From Enterobacter sp. JUb54 (GTDB taxonomy: Bacteria > Pseudomonadota > Gammaproteobacteria > Enterobacterales > Enterobacteriaceae), in contig NZ_CP060418.1 in assembly GCF_014298075.1 (NCBI RefSeq), positions 4,402,001 to 4,466,000 on the forward strand: a stretch of DNA of 64,000 nt, given 5' to 3'. A model generated the notes under the pieces. That model had not been told where the DNA came from and searched no databases. It was given only the letters and a program-made list of their open reading frames with translations. Of the stretch, positions 11,238-20,387 are shown piece by piece (position 1 is the first letter of the stretch; each line of letters opens with the position of its first letter). The position numbers and the translations under genes were made by a program.

Positions 11238-11245
11238 CTCCTCCC
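11238..11245 (-). promoter_or_regulatory. MalT box 2 (malPQ promoter)
   Basis: The minus strand reads GGGAGGAG, a MalT box core with G at the variable position. It is spaced 13 bases from box 1 in the same orientation. Confidence 0.6.
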
Positions 11246-11260
11246 TGCCTAATCCCCATC

Positions 11261-11268
11261 GGGATGAG
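11261..11268 (+). promoter_or_regulatory. MalT box 3 (malPQ promoter)
   Basis: The plus strand reads GGGATGAG followed by G, the promoter-proximal MalT box oriented toward malP. It lies about 60-70 bases before the malP ATG, the expected place for MalT activation of a promoter lacking a -35 element. Confidence 0.65.
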
Positions 11269-11330
11269 GACGTTGTTGCAGGAGGTCGGCACACTAACGC
11301 CAACGTTTTAGTAAAGGACCCGGATTTCTT

Positions 11331-13721
11331 ATGTCACAGACTTCTTTTAATAAAGATCAGTTTCAGGCTGCACTGACCCGTCAGTGGCAGCATCTTGGCT
11401 TACAGTCCGCTTCTGAGATGACGCAGCGTCAGTGGTGGCACGCCGTGAGCGGCGCGCTGGCCGAGCTGTTATCGGCTCAGCCGATCGCGAAACCAGCGAA
11501 AGGACAGCGCCACGTCAACTACATCTCGATGGAGTTTTTGATTGGCCGCCTGACCGGTAACAACCTGCTGAACCTCGGCTGGTATCAAGGGGTGAGCGAT
11601 GAGCTGAAAGCGCACGACATCCACCTGACCGACCTGCTGGAAGAAGAGATCGATCCGGGACTGGGTAACGGCGGCCTGGGCCGTCTGGCAGCCTGTTTCC
11701 TCGACTCCATGGCGACCGTAGGCCAGTCGGCAACCGGCTATGGCCTCAATTATCAATACGGTCTGTTCCGCCAGTCTTTCAACGATGGCCAGCAGATTGA
11801 AGCGCCGGATGACTGGGGGCGTAGTCGCTACCCATGGTTCCGCCATAACGAACAGCTGGACGTACAGGTCGGGCTGGGCGGCAAGGTGAGCAAGAGCGGT
11901 GCCTGGCAGCCGGCGTTTGTGATTACCGGTGAAGCCTGGGATCTGCCGGTACTGGGCTATCGCAATAACGTCGCGCAGCCGCTGCGTTTATGGCAGGCGA
12001 CCCACGCGCATCCGTTTAACCTGACCAAATTTAACGACGGCGATTTCCTGCGTGCTGAACAGCAGGGTATCGACGCGGCCAAACTGACTAAAGTGCTCTA
12101 CCCGAACGACAACCACCAGGCAGGGAAAAAGCTGCGTCTGATGCAGCAGTACTTCCAGTGCGCCTGTTCGGTTGCCGATATTCTGCGTCGTCATCATCTG
12201 GCAGGCCGCAAGCTGGCCGAGCTGGCGGATTACGAAGTGATCCAGCTCAACGACACGCACCCGACGATTGCCATCCCTGAGCTGCTGCGCGTGCTGATCG
12301 ATGAGCACCAGTTGAGCTGGGACGATGCATGGGCTATTACCAGCAAAACCTTCGCCTATACCAACCACACGCTGATGCCTGAAGCGCTGGAGTGCTGGGA
12401 CGAGAAGCTGGTCAAAGCGCTGCTGCCGCGCCACATGCAGATCATTAACGAGATCAACAAACAGTTTAAAACCCTGGTTGAGAAAACCTGGCCGGGCGAT
12501 AAGCAGGTATGGGCGAAACTGGCGGTGGTGCATGACAAGCAGGTTCGGATGGCGAACATGTGCGTGGTCAGCGGCTTCGCGGTGAACGGCGTGGCGGCAC
12601 TGCACTCCGATCTGGTGGTGAAGGATCTGTTCCCGGAATATCACCAGCTGTGGCCGAACAAATTCCATAACGTCACCAACGGCATCACGCCGCGCCGCTG
12701 GATTAAACAGTGCAACCCGGCTCTGGCCGCGCTGCTGGATAAGACGCTGAAGAAAGAGTGGGCCAACGACCTCGATCAGCTGATTAATCTCGAGAAATAT
12801 GCCGATGATGCGGCGTTCCGTAAAACGTATCGTGACATCAAGCTGGCGAACAAAGTCCGTCTGGCAGAGTTCGTTAAGCTGCGTACCGGTATCGAGATTA
12901 ACCCGCAGGCGATTTTCGATATCCAGATCAAGCGTCTGCACGAGTACAAACGTCAGCACCTCAACCTGCTGAACATCCTGGCGCAGTACAAAGAAATTCG
13001 TGAAAACCCGCAGGCAGACCGTGTACCGCGCGTATTCCTGTTTGGCGCGAAAGCGGCACCGGGCTACTACCTGGCGAAGAACATCATTTTCGCTATCAAC
13101 AAGGTAGCGGAAGCGGTAAATAACGACCCGCTGGTGGGCGATAAGCTGAAAGTGGTGTTCCTGCCGGATTATTGTGTCTCCGCGGCGGAAATGCTGATCC
13201 CAGCGGCGGATATCTCTGAGCAGATCTCCACGGCAGGTAAAGAAGCCTCCGGTACCGGCAACATGAAGCTGGCGCTGAACGGCGCATTGACCGTCGGCAC
13301 CCTGGACGGCGCGAACGTTGAAATCGCTGAACAGGTCGGCGAGGAAAACATCTTTATCTTCGGTAACACCGTCGAAGAAGTGAAAGCGCTGAAGGCGAAA
13401 GGCTATGACCCGCTGAAATGGCGTAAGAAAGACAAGCTGCTGGATGCGGTGCTGAAAGAGCTGGAAAGCGGTAAGTACAGCGATGGCGATAAACACGCCT
13501 TCGACCAGATGCTGCACAGCCTGCTGAAAGGCGGCGACCCGTACCTGGTGCTGGCTGACTTCGAAGCCTATGTGGCGGCGCAGAAGCAGGTGGATGAATT
13601 GTACCGTGACCAGGAAGCCTGGACGCGCGCGACCATTCTGAATACCGCGCGTTGCGGTATGTTCAGCTCCGACCGCTCTATCCGCGATTATCAACAACGT
13701 ATCTGGCAGGCAAAACGCTAA
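11331..13721 (+). CDS. malP: Maltodextrin phosphorylase
   Basis: This 796-residue GT35 phosphorylase shortens linear maltodextrins with phosphate to give glucose-1-phosphate. The PLP-binding region is [14 protein letters not shown], and [23 protein letters not shown] sequence near residue 108 matches the family. It lacks the N-terminal extension of GlgP and pairs with malQ ten bases downstream, so it is the maltose-regulon paralog rather than a second glycogen phosphorylase. AGGACC-type sequence precedes the ATG. Expression should depend on MalT through the three boxes upstream. Confidence 0.97.
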   Translation: MSQTSFNKDQFQAALTRQWQHLGLQSASEMTQRQWWHAVSGALAELLSAQPIAKPAKGQRHVNYISMEFLIGRLTGNNLLNLGWYQGVSDELKAHDIHLTDLLEEEIDPGLGNGGLGRLAACFLDSMATVGQSATGYGLNYQYGLFRQSFNDGQQIEAPDDWGRSRYPWFRHNEQLDVQVGLGGKVSKSGAWQPAFVITGEAWDLPVLGYRNNVAQPLRLWQATHAHPFNLTKFNDGDFLRAEQQGIDAAKLTKVLYPNDNHQAGKKLRLMQQYFQCACSVADILRRHHLAGRKLAELADYEVIQLNDTHPTIAIPELLRVLIDEHQLSWDDAWAITSKTFAYTNHTLMPEALECWDEKLVKALLPRHMQIINEINKQFKTLVEKTWPGDKQVWAKLAVVHDKQVRMANMCVVSGFAVNGVAALHSDLVVKDLFPEYHQLWPNKFHNVTNGITPRRWIKQCNPALAALLDKTLKKEWANDLDQLINLEKYADDAAFRKTYRDIKLANKVRLAEFVKLRTGIEINPQAIFDIQIKRLHEYKRQHLNLLNILAQYKEIRENPQADRVPRVFLFGAKAAPGYYLAKNIIFAINKVAEAVNNDPLVGDKLKVVFLPDYCVSAAEMLIPAADISEQISTAGKEASGTGNMKLALNGALTVGTLDGANVEIAEQVGEENIFIFGNTVEEVKALKAKGYDPLKWRKKDKLLDAVLKELESGKYSDGDKHAFDQMLHSLLKGGDPYLVLADFEAYVAAQKQVDELYRDQEAWTRATILNTARCGMFSSDRSIRDYQQRIWQAKR

Positions 13722-13731
13722 GGACGGGCCT

Positions 13732-15819
13732 ATGGAGACTCAACGCCTTGATAACGCCGCGCTGGCGGCAGGGATAAGCCCTGACTACATCAATGCGCAT
13801 GGTAAGCCGCAGTCTATTGCTGCGGCGACGAAAAAGCGTCTGCTTGATGCGATGCATCGGACCACGGCTGCCACGAAAGTGGCGGTCGATCCCCTGCCGG
13901 CGGTGAAGGTATTCACCCACGGGAAAAAAATGTCGCTGCCGGTTGCCGGCAGCGGTGAATACCAGTGGATCCTCACCACCGAAGAGGGGAAGCAGTATCA
14001 GGGCAAGGTTAGCGGCGGCGATACGCTGCCGCTGCCGGTGAAACTCCCGGAAGGCTATCACTCGCTGACGCTCACCCAGGAGGGAGAGCGTTGGCACTGT
14101 CGGGCAATTGTCGCGCCCGTACGTTGCTATGAACCTCAGGCGCTGAAAGAGGGCCAAAAGTTGTGGGGCGCCTGCGTGCAGCTCTACACCCTGCGCTCAG
14201 AGAACAACTGGGGCGTGGGCGACTTTGGCGATTTACGCGCAATGCTGCCGCAAATTGCTCAGCGCGGCGGGGCGTTTATCGGTCTTAACCCGATTCATGC
14301 GCTCTACCCGGCAAACCCGGAAAGCGCCAGCCCTTACAGCCCGTCTTCGCGGCGCTGGCTGAACGTTATCTATATCGACGTCAATGCGGTCGATGATTTT
14401 CGTCTGAACAAAGAAGCCCAGGCCTGGTGGCACTCGGCAGATACACAGCAGGCCTTACAGGCGGCGCGTCAGACTGAAGATGTGGATTACACCGCGGTCA
14501 CCGCGTTGAAAATGACCGCATTGCGTATGGCCTGGCAGCGTTTTTCTGGCCGCAACGATGAGGCCATGACGGCGTTTCGTCAGTTCGTGCTGCGCGAAGG
14601 CGAAAGCCTGTACTGGCAGGCGGCGTTTGATGCGCTGCATGCCTGGCAGGTTCAGCAGGACCCGCTGCGCTGGGGCTGGCCGGCGTGGCCAAAAGCCTAC
14701 CAGGACATCACCAGCCTGGAAGTGAAAGCCTTCTGCACTGAACATGCTGATGAGGTGAGTTTCTACCTCTGGCTGCAGTGGCTGGCCTGGTCACAGTTTG
14801 CCGACTGCTGGCAGACCAGCCAGCGCGATGCAATGCCGATTGGCCTGTACCGCGATCTGGCGGTCGGCGTGGCGGAAGGGGGATCGGAAACCTGGTGTGA
14901 CCGTGAACTGTACTGCCTGAAAGCCTCCGTTGGTGCACCGCCGGACATTCTTGGCCCGCTGGGACAGAACTGGGGCCTGCCGCCGATGGATCCGCATATC
15001 ATCGTCTCCCGGGCGTATGAGCCGTTTATCGAACTGCTGCGGGCCAACATGCAAAACTGCGGCGCGCTGCGTATCGATCACGTGATGTCGGTCCTGCGTC
15101 TGTGGTGGATCCCGTACGGCGAAACCGCCGACCACGGGGCCTATGTGCAGTATCCGGTGGATGATCTGCTGTCGATTCTGGCGCTGGAGAGTCAACGTCA
15201 GCGCTGCATGGTGATCGGCGAAGATCTCGGTACCGTGCCGGTAGAGATTGTTGGCAAGCTGCGTAAGAGCGGCGTTTATTCCTACAAAGTGCTCTATTTC
15301 GAAAATGACCACGAGAAGACTTTCCGCGCGCCGCAGACGTATCCGGTGCAATCAATGGCGGTGGCAACAACGCATGACCTGCCGACGCTGCGCGGCTACT
15401 GGGAAAGCGGAGATCTGACGCTGGGTAAATCGTTAGGCCTGTATCCGGATGAAGTGGTACTGCGCGGTCTGTATCAGGATCGCGAGCTGGCGAAGCAGGG
15501 GCTGCTGGACGCCCTGCATCAATACGGCTGCCTGCCAAAACGCGCCGGGCATCACGCCTCGCTGATGGCGATGAGCTCGACCCTGAATCGCGGGATGCAG
15601 CGTTATATTGCCGACAGCAACAGCGCGTTGCTGGGGTTACAGCCGGAAGACTGGCTGGAGATGGCCTCCCCGGTCAATATTCCGGGCACCAGCACCGAGT
15701 ATCCGAACTGGCGGCGCAAGCTGTCGGTGACCCTTGAGCAGATGTTTGCCGATGAACGGGTGAATAAGCTGATTAAGGATCTGGATAAGCGCCGTAAAGC
15801 CGTGGCGAAGAAACGTTAG
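13732..15819 (+). CDS. malQ: 4-alpha-glucanotransferase (amylomaltase)
   Basis: The 695-residue GH77 enzyme transfers maltosyl and longer units between maltodextrins, releasing glucose and building substrates for MalP. The catalytic regions are visible: ALRIDHVMSVLRLWWIP (nucleophile Asp), VIGEDLGTVP (acid/base Glu) and ATTHDLPTLRGYW (third carboxylate). An N-terminal extension of about 130 residues is typical of enteric MalQ. It is cotranscribed with malP, ten bases downstream, and ends before a bidirectional terminator shared with gntT. Confidence 0.97.
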   Translation: METQRLDNAALAAGISPDYINAHGKPQSIAAATKKRLLDAMHRTTAATKVAVDPLPAVKVFTHGKKMSLPVAGSGEYQWILTTEEGKQYQGKVSGGDTLPLPVKLPEGYHSLTLTQEGERWHCRAIVAPVRCYEPQALKEGQKLWGACVQLYTLRSENNWGVGDFGDLRAMLPQIAQRGGAFIGLNPIHALYPANPESASPYSPSSRRWLNVIYIDVNAVDDFRLNKEAQAWWHSADTQQALQAARQTEDVDYTAVTALKMTALRMAWQRFSGRNDEAMTAFRQFVLREGESLYWQAAFDALHAWQVQQDPLRWGWPAWPKAYQDITSLEVKAFCTEHADEVSFYLWLQWLAWSQFADCWQTSQRDAMPIGLYRDLAVGVAEGGSETWCDRELYCLKASVGAPPDILGPLGQNWGLPPMDPHIIVSRAYEPFIELLRANMQNCGALRIDHVMSVLRLWWIPYGETADHGAYVQYPVDDLLSILALESQRQRCMVIGEDLGTVPVEIVGKLRKSGVYSYKVLYFENDHEKTFRAPQTYPVQSMAVATTHDLPTLRGYWESGDLTLGKSLGLYPDEVVLRGLYQDRELAKQGLLDALHQYGCLPKRAGHHASLMAMSSTLNRGMQRYIADSNSALLGLQPEDWLEMASPVNIPGTSTEYPNWRRKLSVTLEQMFADERVNKLIKDLDKRRKAVAKKR

Positions 15820-15867
15820 TTCTGTCGTTTACCCGACAGCACTTGTATGCCGGGTTACGCCACAATA

Positions 15868-15906
15868 AAAAGGCCGGGTCGCAGCAAGCGGACCCGGCCT
15901 TTTTTT
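15868..15906. terminator. Bidirectional terminator between malQ and gntT
   Basis: AGGCCGGGTC pairs with GACCCGGCCT, flanked by A5 on the left and T7 on the right. It can therefore stop both the malPQ transcript and the converging gntT transcript. Confidence 0.88.
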
Positions 15907-15921
15907 ATCACGGTGCCTGAG

Positions 15922-17238
15922 TTACACCACCATCCCCAGCAGCAGACAGCCCACCAGGCCGCATACTGAAATAATGGTTTCCAGCATCGACCAGGACTTG
16001 ATGGTCTCACCGATGGTCAGGTTGAAGTACTCCTTAAACAGCCAGAAGCCTGGGTCGTTAACGTGAGAGAAGATCACGCTGCCTGAGCCTACGGCGATAA
16101 CCATCAGTTCCGGGCTGACGCCGGTGGTGGCGATCAGCGGAGCCGCAATGCCCCCCGCGGTAATGGCCGCAACGGTCGCCGAACCCAGTGCAATACGCAG
16201 CACGGCGGCAATGGACCAGGCCATAAACAGCGGAGACATGTTGGATTCATGCATGATAGAGGCGATGTATTTATCCATGCCGCTATCTACCAGCACTTGT
16301 TTGAAGGCGCCGCCGCCGCCGATGATCAGCAGCATCATGGCGATGATTTTAATCGATGAGGTCAGCGTCTCGTTGATCTGATCCATCGAACGGCCGCGGT
16401 TCAGACCGAAGGTGAACAGAGCGATTAAGACCGCGATCAGCGTTGCCATCACCGGGTCGCCAAAGAATTCCGCAACCGGCAGGAAGGCGTGACCTTTTGG
16501 CAGCACCATTTCCGCCACGGCGCGCATCGCCATCAGCACCACCGGGACCAGCGAGGTCCAGACGCTGACGCCGAAGCCCGGCATCTCTTCTTCGGTGAAG
16601 GTTTTCGGGTTATGCAGGCCTTCCGGAATCGGTTTATCGATGTTCTTCAGGCAGCGGGCATACACCGGACCGGCCAGAATCACGGTCGGAATAGCCAGCA
16701 GCGTACCGTACAGTAAGGTTTTACCCATGTCGGCATGGAAGATGGTGGCGATCGCCGTCGGACCCGGGTGCGGAGGCAGGAAACCGTGGGTAACGGAGAG
16801 CGCGGCCGCCATCGGGACACCGACATACAGCAGCGGGATACGAGCAGACGCGGCGATGGTAAAGACCAGCGGCAGCATCAGCACAAAGCCCACTTCATAG
16901 AACAGGGCGAAGCCGACGGTAAAACCAGTCAGTACCACTGCCCACTGAATGTGCTTTTTGCCAAATTTGGCGATAAGGGTCGTGGCGATACGCTGGGCGC
17001 CACCACAATCCGCCAGCAGCTTACCGAGCATGGCGCCAAAGCCCATGATCAGCGCAAGACTGCCGAGGGTGCCTCCCACGCCGTTTTTAATGGATACGAT
17101 GACTTTATCCAGCGGCATACCCTGCATCAGTCCGACGGCGAGAGCCACCAGAACCAGCGCGATAAATCCGTTCATTTTGAAGCGGATCATCAGCAGTAAT
17201 AACAGGGCAACCCCGATAGCAACGATGACTAATGGCAT
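15922..17238 (-). CDS. gntT: High-affinity gluconate:H+ symporter
   Basis: The 438-residue protein is strongly hydrophobic, with about 12-14 membrane segments, and belongs to the GntP family. Family signatures include GFGAMLGKLLADCGGAQRIA, HGFLPPHPGPTAIA and VIFSHVNDPGFWLFKEYF. It imports D-gluconate into the cell. Both GntR operator sites and a CRP-like site lie upstream, as for E. coli gntT, which supports this assignment over paralogs such as GntU or GntP. Confidence 0.95.
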   Translation of the reverse strand: MPLVIVAIGVALLLLLMIRFKMNGFIALVLVALAVGLMQGMPLDKVIVSIKNGVGGTLGSLALIMGFGAMLGKLLADCGGAQRIATTLIAKFGKKHIQWAVVLTGFTVGFALFYEVGFVLMLPLVFTIAASARIPLLYVGVPMAAALSVTHGFLPPHPGPTAIATIFHADMGKTLLYGTLLAIPTVILAGPVYARCLKNIDKPIPEGLHNPKTFTEEEMPGFGVSVWTSLVPVVLMAMRAVAEMVLPKGHAFLPVAEFFGDPVMATLIAVLIALFTFGLNRGRSMDQINETLTSSIKIIAMMLLIIGGGGAFKQVLVDSGMDKYIASIMHESNMSPLFMAWSIAAVLRIALGSATVAAITAGGIAAPLIATTGVSPELMVIAVGSGSVIFSHVNDPGFWLFKEYFNLTIGETIKSWSMLETIISVCGLVGCLLLGMVV

Positions 17239-17259
17239 AATTTACCTGGCCTTTCATTT

Positions 17260-17272
17260 GTTATGGGTAACG
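17260..17272 (-). promoter_or_regulatory. GntR operator, gntT-proximal
   Basis: The minus strand reads CGTTACCCATAAC, matching the GntR operator half-site pattern GTTACCCRTAAC. It sits 22 bases before the gntT start, so bound repressor would block early elongation or initiation. Confidence 0.65.
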
Positions 17273-17397
17273 TCAAATTTCAATCTCTTTTCGCTTGCTC
17301 CCGCGAGGGTGGTAAGCGGTGCGGCGCCATAAAATCGACTATCACTCCTGTAATAAAGGATAGCTGGCTATTTTTATAGCAGCGGTGCCTGAAACAG

Positions 17398-17413
17398 ATG
17401 ATACGGGTAACAT
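17398..17413 (-). promoter_or_regulatory. GntR operator, gntT-distal
   Basis: The minus strand reads ATGTTACCCGTATCAT, which is the known GntR operator form. It lies about 160 bases from the gntT start; together with the proximal site it suggests repression by looping. Confidence 0.75.
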
Positions 17414-17453
17414 ACGCAGGTTGAGAATCACCTGGCGGGGGTAAATTTTAAAT

Positions 17454-17471
17454 ATGAGACTTAAGTCATAC
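17454..17471 (-). promoter_or_regulatory. Possible CRP site upstream of gntT
   Basis: TGAGA-CTTAAG-TCATA matches 8 of 10 CRP positions and contains the perfect palindrome GACTTAAGTC. It lies about 50 bases upstream of the distal GntR operator. Confidence 0.45.
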
Positions 17472-17534
17472 TCTTTTCCGGGTTTTAGCCGGATAGCGTA
17501 GCGGGAAATGCTGTGCGGGGGCGTCAGAAAAGCA

Positions 17535-17560
17535 GCCCGGCAGGTGAAACACCGCCGGGC
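17535..17560 (-). terminator. Probable nfuA terminator
   Basis: GCCCGGC-GGTG pairs with CACC-GCCGGGC around a three-base loop, with one bulge. Read on the minus strand it is followed by GCTTTTCT. It lies 20 bases after the nfuA stop. Confidence 0.6.
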
Positions 17561-17579
17561 ATGAGGCAGCAGGGGAGGC

Positions 17580-18155
17580 TTAGTAGTAGGAGTGCTCGCC
17601 GCGCTGGTGTTCGGTCAGATCGCGCACGCCTTTCAGTTCCGGGAACTCGTTCAGCAGCTGCTTCTCGATCCCTTCTTTCAGGGTCACATCGACCATGGAG
17701 CAGCCGTTACATCCGCCGCCGAACTGCAGGATCGCCAGGCCGTCTTCGGTGATTTCCATCAGCGTGACGCGCCCGCCATGGCCGGCCAGCTGCGGGTTAA
17801 TCTGCGATTGCAGCATGTACTCCACGCGCTCCATCAGCGGTGCGTCGTCGGAGACTTTACGCATCTTGGCGTTCGGCGCCTTCAGCGTCAGCTGAGAACC
17901 CAGCTGATCGGTTACGAAGTCAATTTCAGCGTCATCGAGGTACGGCGCGCTGAGTTCGTCGACATAGGCGGTCAGTTGCTCAAACTTCAGCGCCGTGTCG
18001 GTGGCTTCCACCGCATCCGGTGGGCAGTAGGAAACGCCGCACTCAGCGTTAGGGGTGCCGGGATTGATCACAAATACGCGAATTTGTGTCCCTTCTTCCT
18101 GATTGACCAGCAGTTTGGCAAAGTGCGCTTGTGCAGCATCGGAAATACGGATCAT
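17580..18155 (-). CDS. nfuA: Fe-S cluster biogenesis/carrier protein NfuA
   Basis: The 191-residue cytoplasmic protein has an N-terminal degenerate A-type (HesB/IscA-like) domain (about 1-95) and a C-terminal Nfu domain with the cluster-binding CNGC motif (Cys149 and Cys152). It carries a [4Fe-4S] cluster to apo targets such as aconitase and lipoyl synthase, especially under iron or oxidative stress. It lies 58 bases after gntX, its usual neighbour. Older names are yhgI and gntY; the link to gluconate is positional only. Confidence 0.95.
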   Translation of the reverse strand: MIRISDAAQAHFAKLLVNQEEGTQIRVFVINPGTPNAECGVSYCPPDAVEATDTALKFEQLTAYVDELSAPYLDDAEIDFVTDQLGSQLTLKAPNAKMRKVSDDAPLMERVEYMLQSQINPQLAGHGGRVTLMEITEDGLAILQFGGGCNGCSMVDVTLKEGIEKQLLNEFPELKGVRDLTEHQRGEHSYY

Positions 18156-18213
18156 AGCGTTGGCCTAATAGTTGACTATTTTACTGGGTTATAATACGCC
18201 CATCAGCAGGGGT

Positions 18214-18888
18214 CTACAAGGTACGGCATATACACCATACCTGAACCGTCGCGGCGCCGTTTCGCAAAAGCAGGCGGGATATCTCGGCGACGGTGCTTCC
18301 GGTTGTGACGACATCATCCACAATGGCGATATGGTGACCCTGAACCGGGATTTCAAGCTGAAAGGCATTTTTCAGGTTACGCCGGCGCAATCGGGCGGAG
18401 AGTTGATGCTGGGTTGCGGTACGCCGGTGGCGGCGCAGAGCGTCGTGATGCCAGGCGCAGTGCATCCAGCGCGCCAGCGGGCGACAGAGCAGGTCGCTTT
18501 GATTGAAACCCCGCCGCCAGTGGCGCCGCTGCCAGAGCGGGACGCTGACGAGCCGGTCCGGCCGGGGTAATTCCGCGCTCTGGCGCAGGCGTAACAGCAG
18601 CAGGCGCGCCAGCGCCGGGGCCAGTTCCGGGCGCGCGGTAAACTTCAGCTGATGCACCAGACGACTCAGCGGTGGCCGGTAGTCATTGACCGCCACCAGC
18701 CGTTGCCACGGCGGCGGTTTTTGCACGCAGCGTCCGCAGGGCAGCAGGCCAGTGATGGCCGGCAGTCCACACTGCGGGCACAGCGGTTGCGGGTGCAGTA
18801 ATGCACTGGTGCAGCGCGAACAGATCCCCCATCCGCTGAGCGCCAGCGGCATTTGGCATAGCCAGCATAAGCTGTGTGCTGTTAGCAT
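18214..18888 (-). CDS. gntX: ComF-family phosphoribosyltransferase-like protein GntX
   Basis: The 224-residue protein has an N-terminal zinc-ribbon-like cysteine cluster (CWLCQMPL...CSRC...CPQCG...CGRC, about residues 9-53) and a C-terminal type I phosphoribosyltransferase fold with the PRPP-loop motif VDDVVTTGST near residue 192. It is homologous to ComF, which in naturally competent bacteria acts in DNA uptake. Its exact reaction is unknown. It is divergent from bioH with a 37-base gap and probably cotranscribed with nfuA. The hof operon elsewhere in this window is another competence-related group. Confidence 0.9.
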   Translation of the reverse strand: MLTAHSLCWLCQMPLALSGWGICSRCTSALLHPQPLCPQCGLPAITGLLPCGRCVQKPPPWQRLVAVNDYRPPLSRLVHQLKFTARPELAPALARLLLLRLRQSAELPRPDRLVSVPLWQRRHWRRGFNQSDLLCRPLARWMHCAWHHDALRRHRRTATQHQLSARLRRRNLKNAFQLEIPVQGHHIAIVDDVVTTGSTVAEISRLLLRNGAATVQVWCICRTL

Positions 18889-18925
18889 ATTTCACCTCAT
18901 AGTGATGGAAAGAGAACAGTAACTG

Positions 18926-19708
18926 ATGAACGACATCTGGTGGCAAACCACGGGCGAAGGAAATTGTCATCTTGTGCTGCTGCACGGCTGGGGGCTGAAT
19001 GCCGGAGTATGGGATGGCGTCGTGTCGGAACTGGCCTCGCATTTTACGCTGCATCTGGTCGATCTGCCGGGTTATGGCCGCAGTCGCGGTTTTGGCGCGC
19101 TGTCGCTGGACGCCATGGCGCAGCTGGTAGCAGAAAAAGCGCCTGAAAAGGCGGTCTGGCTGGGCTGGAGCCTTGGCGGGCTGGTGGCCAGCCAGGTGGC
19201 GTTGCAGCATCCTGAGCGGGTGCTGGGGCTGGTGACCGTTGCCTCTTCCCCCTGTTTTGGCGCCGATGGCGACTGGCCGGGTATCAAGGCGGAGGTGTTG
19301 AGCGGCTTCCAGCAGCAGCTGAGCGAGGATTTTCAGCGCACCGTTGAGCGTTTTCTGGCACTGCAGACCATGGGTACCGAAAGCGCGCGTCAGGACGCCC
19401 GGGCGTTGAAAAGCACGGTCCTGTCGCTGCCGATGCCCTCCACTGATGTATTGAACGGTGGCCTGGAGATCCTCAAAACCACGGACCTGCGCCTGCCGCT
19501 GGCGGCGTTAACCATGCCGTTTATCAGACTGTATGGCCGACTGGATGGCCTGGTGCCGCGCAAAATTGTGCCCCTGCTGGACGCCTTATGGCCGCAGAGC
19601 GAATCTATCGTCTTTGATAAAGCCGCCCATGCGCCGTTTATCTCGCACCCGCAGGCGTTTTGCCAACCGCTGGTGGCGCTGAATAACCGCCTGAGCAATT
19701 ATTTGTAG
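18926..19708 (+). CDS. bioH: Pimeloyl-[acyl-carrier protein] methyl ester esterase
   Basis: This 260-residue alpha/beta hydrolase removes the methyl group that disguises pimeloyl-ACP during biotin synthesis, closing the BioC-BioH route. The nucleophile elbow is GWSLGG with Ser82, and the other triad members fall at Asp207 (YGRLDGLVP) and His235 (AAHAPF), the same numbering as E. coli BioH. The oxyanion HGWGLN motif is at residue 20. It is four residues longer than the E. coli protein at the C terminus and divergent from gntX. Confidence 0.96.
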   Translation: MNDIWWQTTGEGNCHLVLLHGWGLNAGVWDGVVSELASHFTLHLVDLPGYGRSRGFGALSLDAMAQLVAEKAPEKAVWLGWSLGGLVASQVALQHPERVLGLVTVASSPCFGADGDWPGIKAEVLSGFQQQLSEDFQRTVERFLALQTMGTESARQDARALKSTVLSLPMPSTDVLNGGLEILKTTDLRLPLAALTMPFIRLYGRLDGLVPRKIVPLLDALWPQSESIVFDKAAHAPFISHPQAFCQPLVALNNRLSNYL

Positions 19709-19816
19709 CCGGCTGTGGCAAAAATCCCGGTCAACGCAATACTTAGGTTGTCGCGGAGAAGGTGAATTTCAGTCATCACCGCGTCCTATAAAAACAACCT
19801 GATGGAGAGTTAGGCT

Positions 19817-20086
19817 ATGAAACTTATTACGGGTATTGCTGCATCTCTGGTTATTGGATCCCTGTCTTTTGGCGTTTTTGCGGCGAAAGAGATTCAAAAA
19901 GATGAAGTTGCATCGATGAATTTGACGAAAGTCGGAAGCATTACCACCTCTAAAACGACATCTCCGATGGATGCAAAACGCGATCTGTCGAAGAAAGCGG
20001 ATGAGCTGGGCGGCAAGTATTTTGTGGTTATTGCCGGTGAGAAAAACGAGAAAACCGTGCACGCTAACGCCGACGTCTACAAATAA
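19817..20086 (+). CDS. Small secreted DUF1471 (YdgH/BhsA/McbA-like) protein
   Basis: This 89-residue protein begins with a clear signal peptide (MKLITGIAASLVIGSLSFG then VFA|AKE), so it should be periplasmic. The rest fits the DUF1471 family fold, with the ending GGKYFVVIAGEKNEKTVHANADVYK diagnostic of members such as YhcN, BhsA and McbA. Family members have been linked to stress, biofilm and envelope responses, but no role can be assigned here. A purine-rich GGAGAGTTAG precedes the ATG, and a hairpin follows the stop. E. coli has a transposase-like gene (yhgA/rpnA) at this bioH-feoC position instead. Confidence 0.85.
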   Translation: MKLITGIAASLVIGSLSFGVFAAKEIQKDEVASMNLTKVGSITTSKTTSPMDAKRDLSKKADELGGKYFVVIAGEKNEKTVHANADVYK

Positions 20087-20090
20087 GCAA

Positions 20091-20116
20091 AAAGCGGGTC
20101 TCAGGACCCGCTTCGC
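20091..20116 (+). terminator. Hairpin after the DUF1471 gene
   Basis: AAGCGGGTC pairs with GACCCGCTT around a four-base loop directly after the stop codon. The following bases (CGCTTTGTTCTT) are only moderately T-rich, so it is a probable but not ideal terminator. It may also act for feoC on the other strand, which has AAGCGGGTC then TTTTTGCTT. Confidence 0.65.
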
Positions 20117-20141
20117 TTTGTTCTTCGCGCCGTCATGGCGC

Positions 20142-20381
20142 TCAGCGCAGTGCCCACCACTCCCGCAAACAGGCGTTGCCCTCCGGGCAGCTTTTGCAGC
20201 TACCGGACAAGCAGCTGTCTTTGTCTTCCTTGATGCGCACGACTTTTCCCATGGCCTCCAGGCGACTCAGCATGGCGTCAACCAGCGGCTGCGGCGCATG
20301 GAGACGAGCGCTGAGCTGCGTCGCCTCCATCCGTCCCTGCAGGGCCAGCATATCGCGGACTTCAATCAGTGACGCCATCAT
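20142..20381 (-). CDS. feoC: FeoC, small Fe-S winged-helix protein of ferrous iron uptake
   Basis: The product has 79 residues from the first of two adjacent ATGs; starting at the second gives 78. It forms a winged-helix fold followed by a wing carrying four cysteines (Cys57, 62, 65 and 71 in [15 protein letters not shown]), which bind an iron-sulfur cluster in Klebsiella FeoC. It is thought to protect FeoB from FtsH proteolysis or to sense oxygen. It starts six bases after feoB ends. The tail EWWALR is the same as in Klebsiella FeoC. Confidence 0.94.
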   Translation of the reverse strand: MMASLIEVRDMLALQGRMEATQLSARLHAPQPLVDAMLSRLEAMGKVVRIKEDKDSCLSGSCKSCPEGNACLREWWALR

Positions 20382-20387
20382 GGTTTC

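Larger units (their letters stand above)
10723..11330. promoter_or_regulatory. Divergent malT-malPQ control region
   Basis: This 608-base AT-rich gap between malT and malP holds the malT promoter with a CRP site near 10845-10860, and MalT boxes near the malP side (11225-11268). The sequence just upstream of malT, including the TTAATTACGAAGCGC segment read on the minus strand, is the same as in the E. coli malT promoter. I see no convincing gene in the remaining central part (about 10870-11220). Confidence 0.75.
17239..17534 (-). promoter_or_regulatory. gntT control region
   Basis: The gap between gntT and the nfuA terminator carries two GntR operators (near 17260 and 17398) and a possible CRP site (near 17454). 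I see no gene in it. Confidence 0.7.

Noticed and set aside
11086..11376. 96-residue frame overlapping the malP start
   Set aside because: It runs through the MalT boxes and into malP in another frame and has no homology or good ribosome site.
11988..13697. 569-residue open frame antisense to malP
   Set aside because: It mirrors malP codon structure, has no family features or ribosome site, and high G+C genes commonly leave such frames open on the other strand.
18166..18200. Plus-strand TTGACT and TATAAT motifs between nfuA and gntX, looking like a promoter
   Set aside because: The spacing is only about 12 bases and no plus-strand gene begins downstream; the frame there is a gntX shadow.
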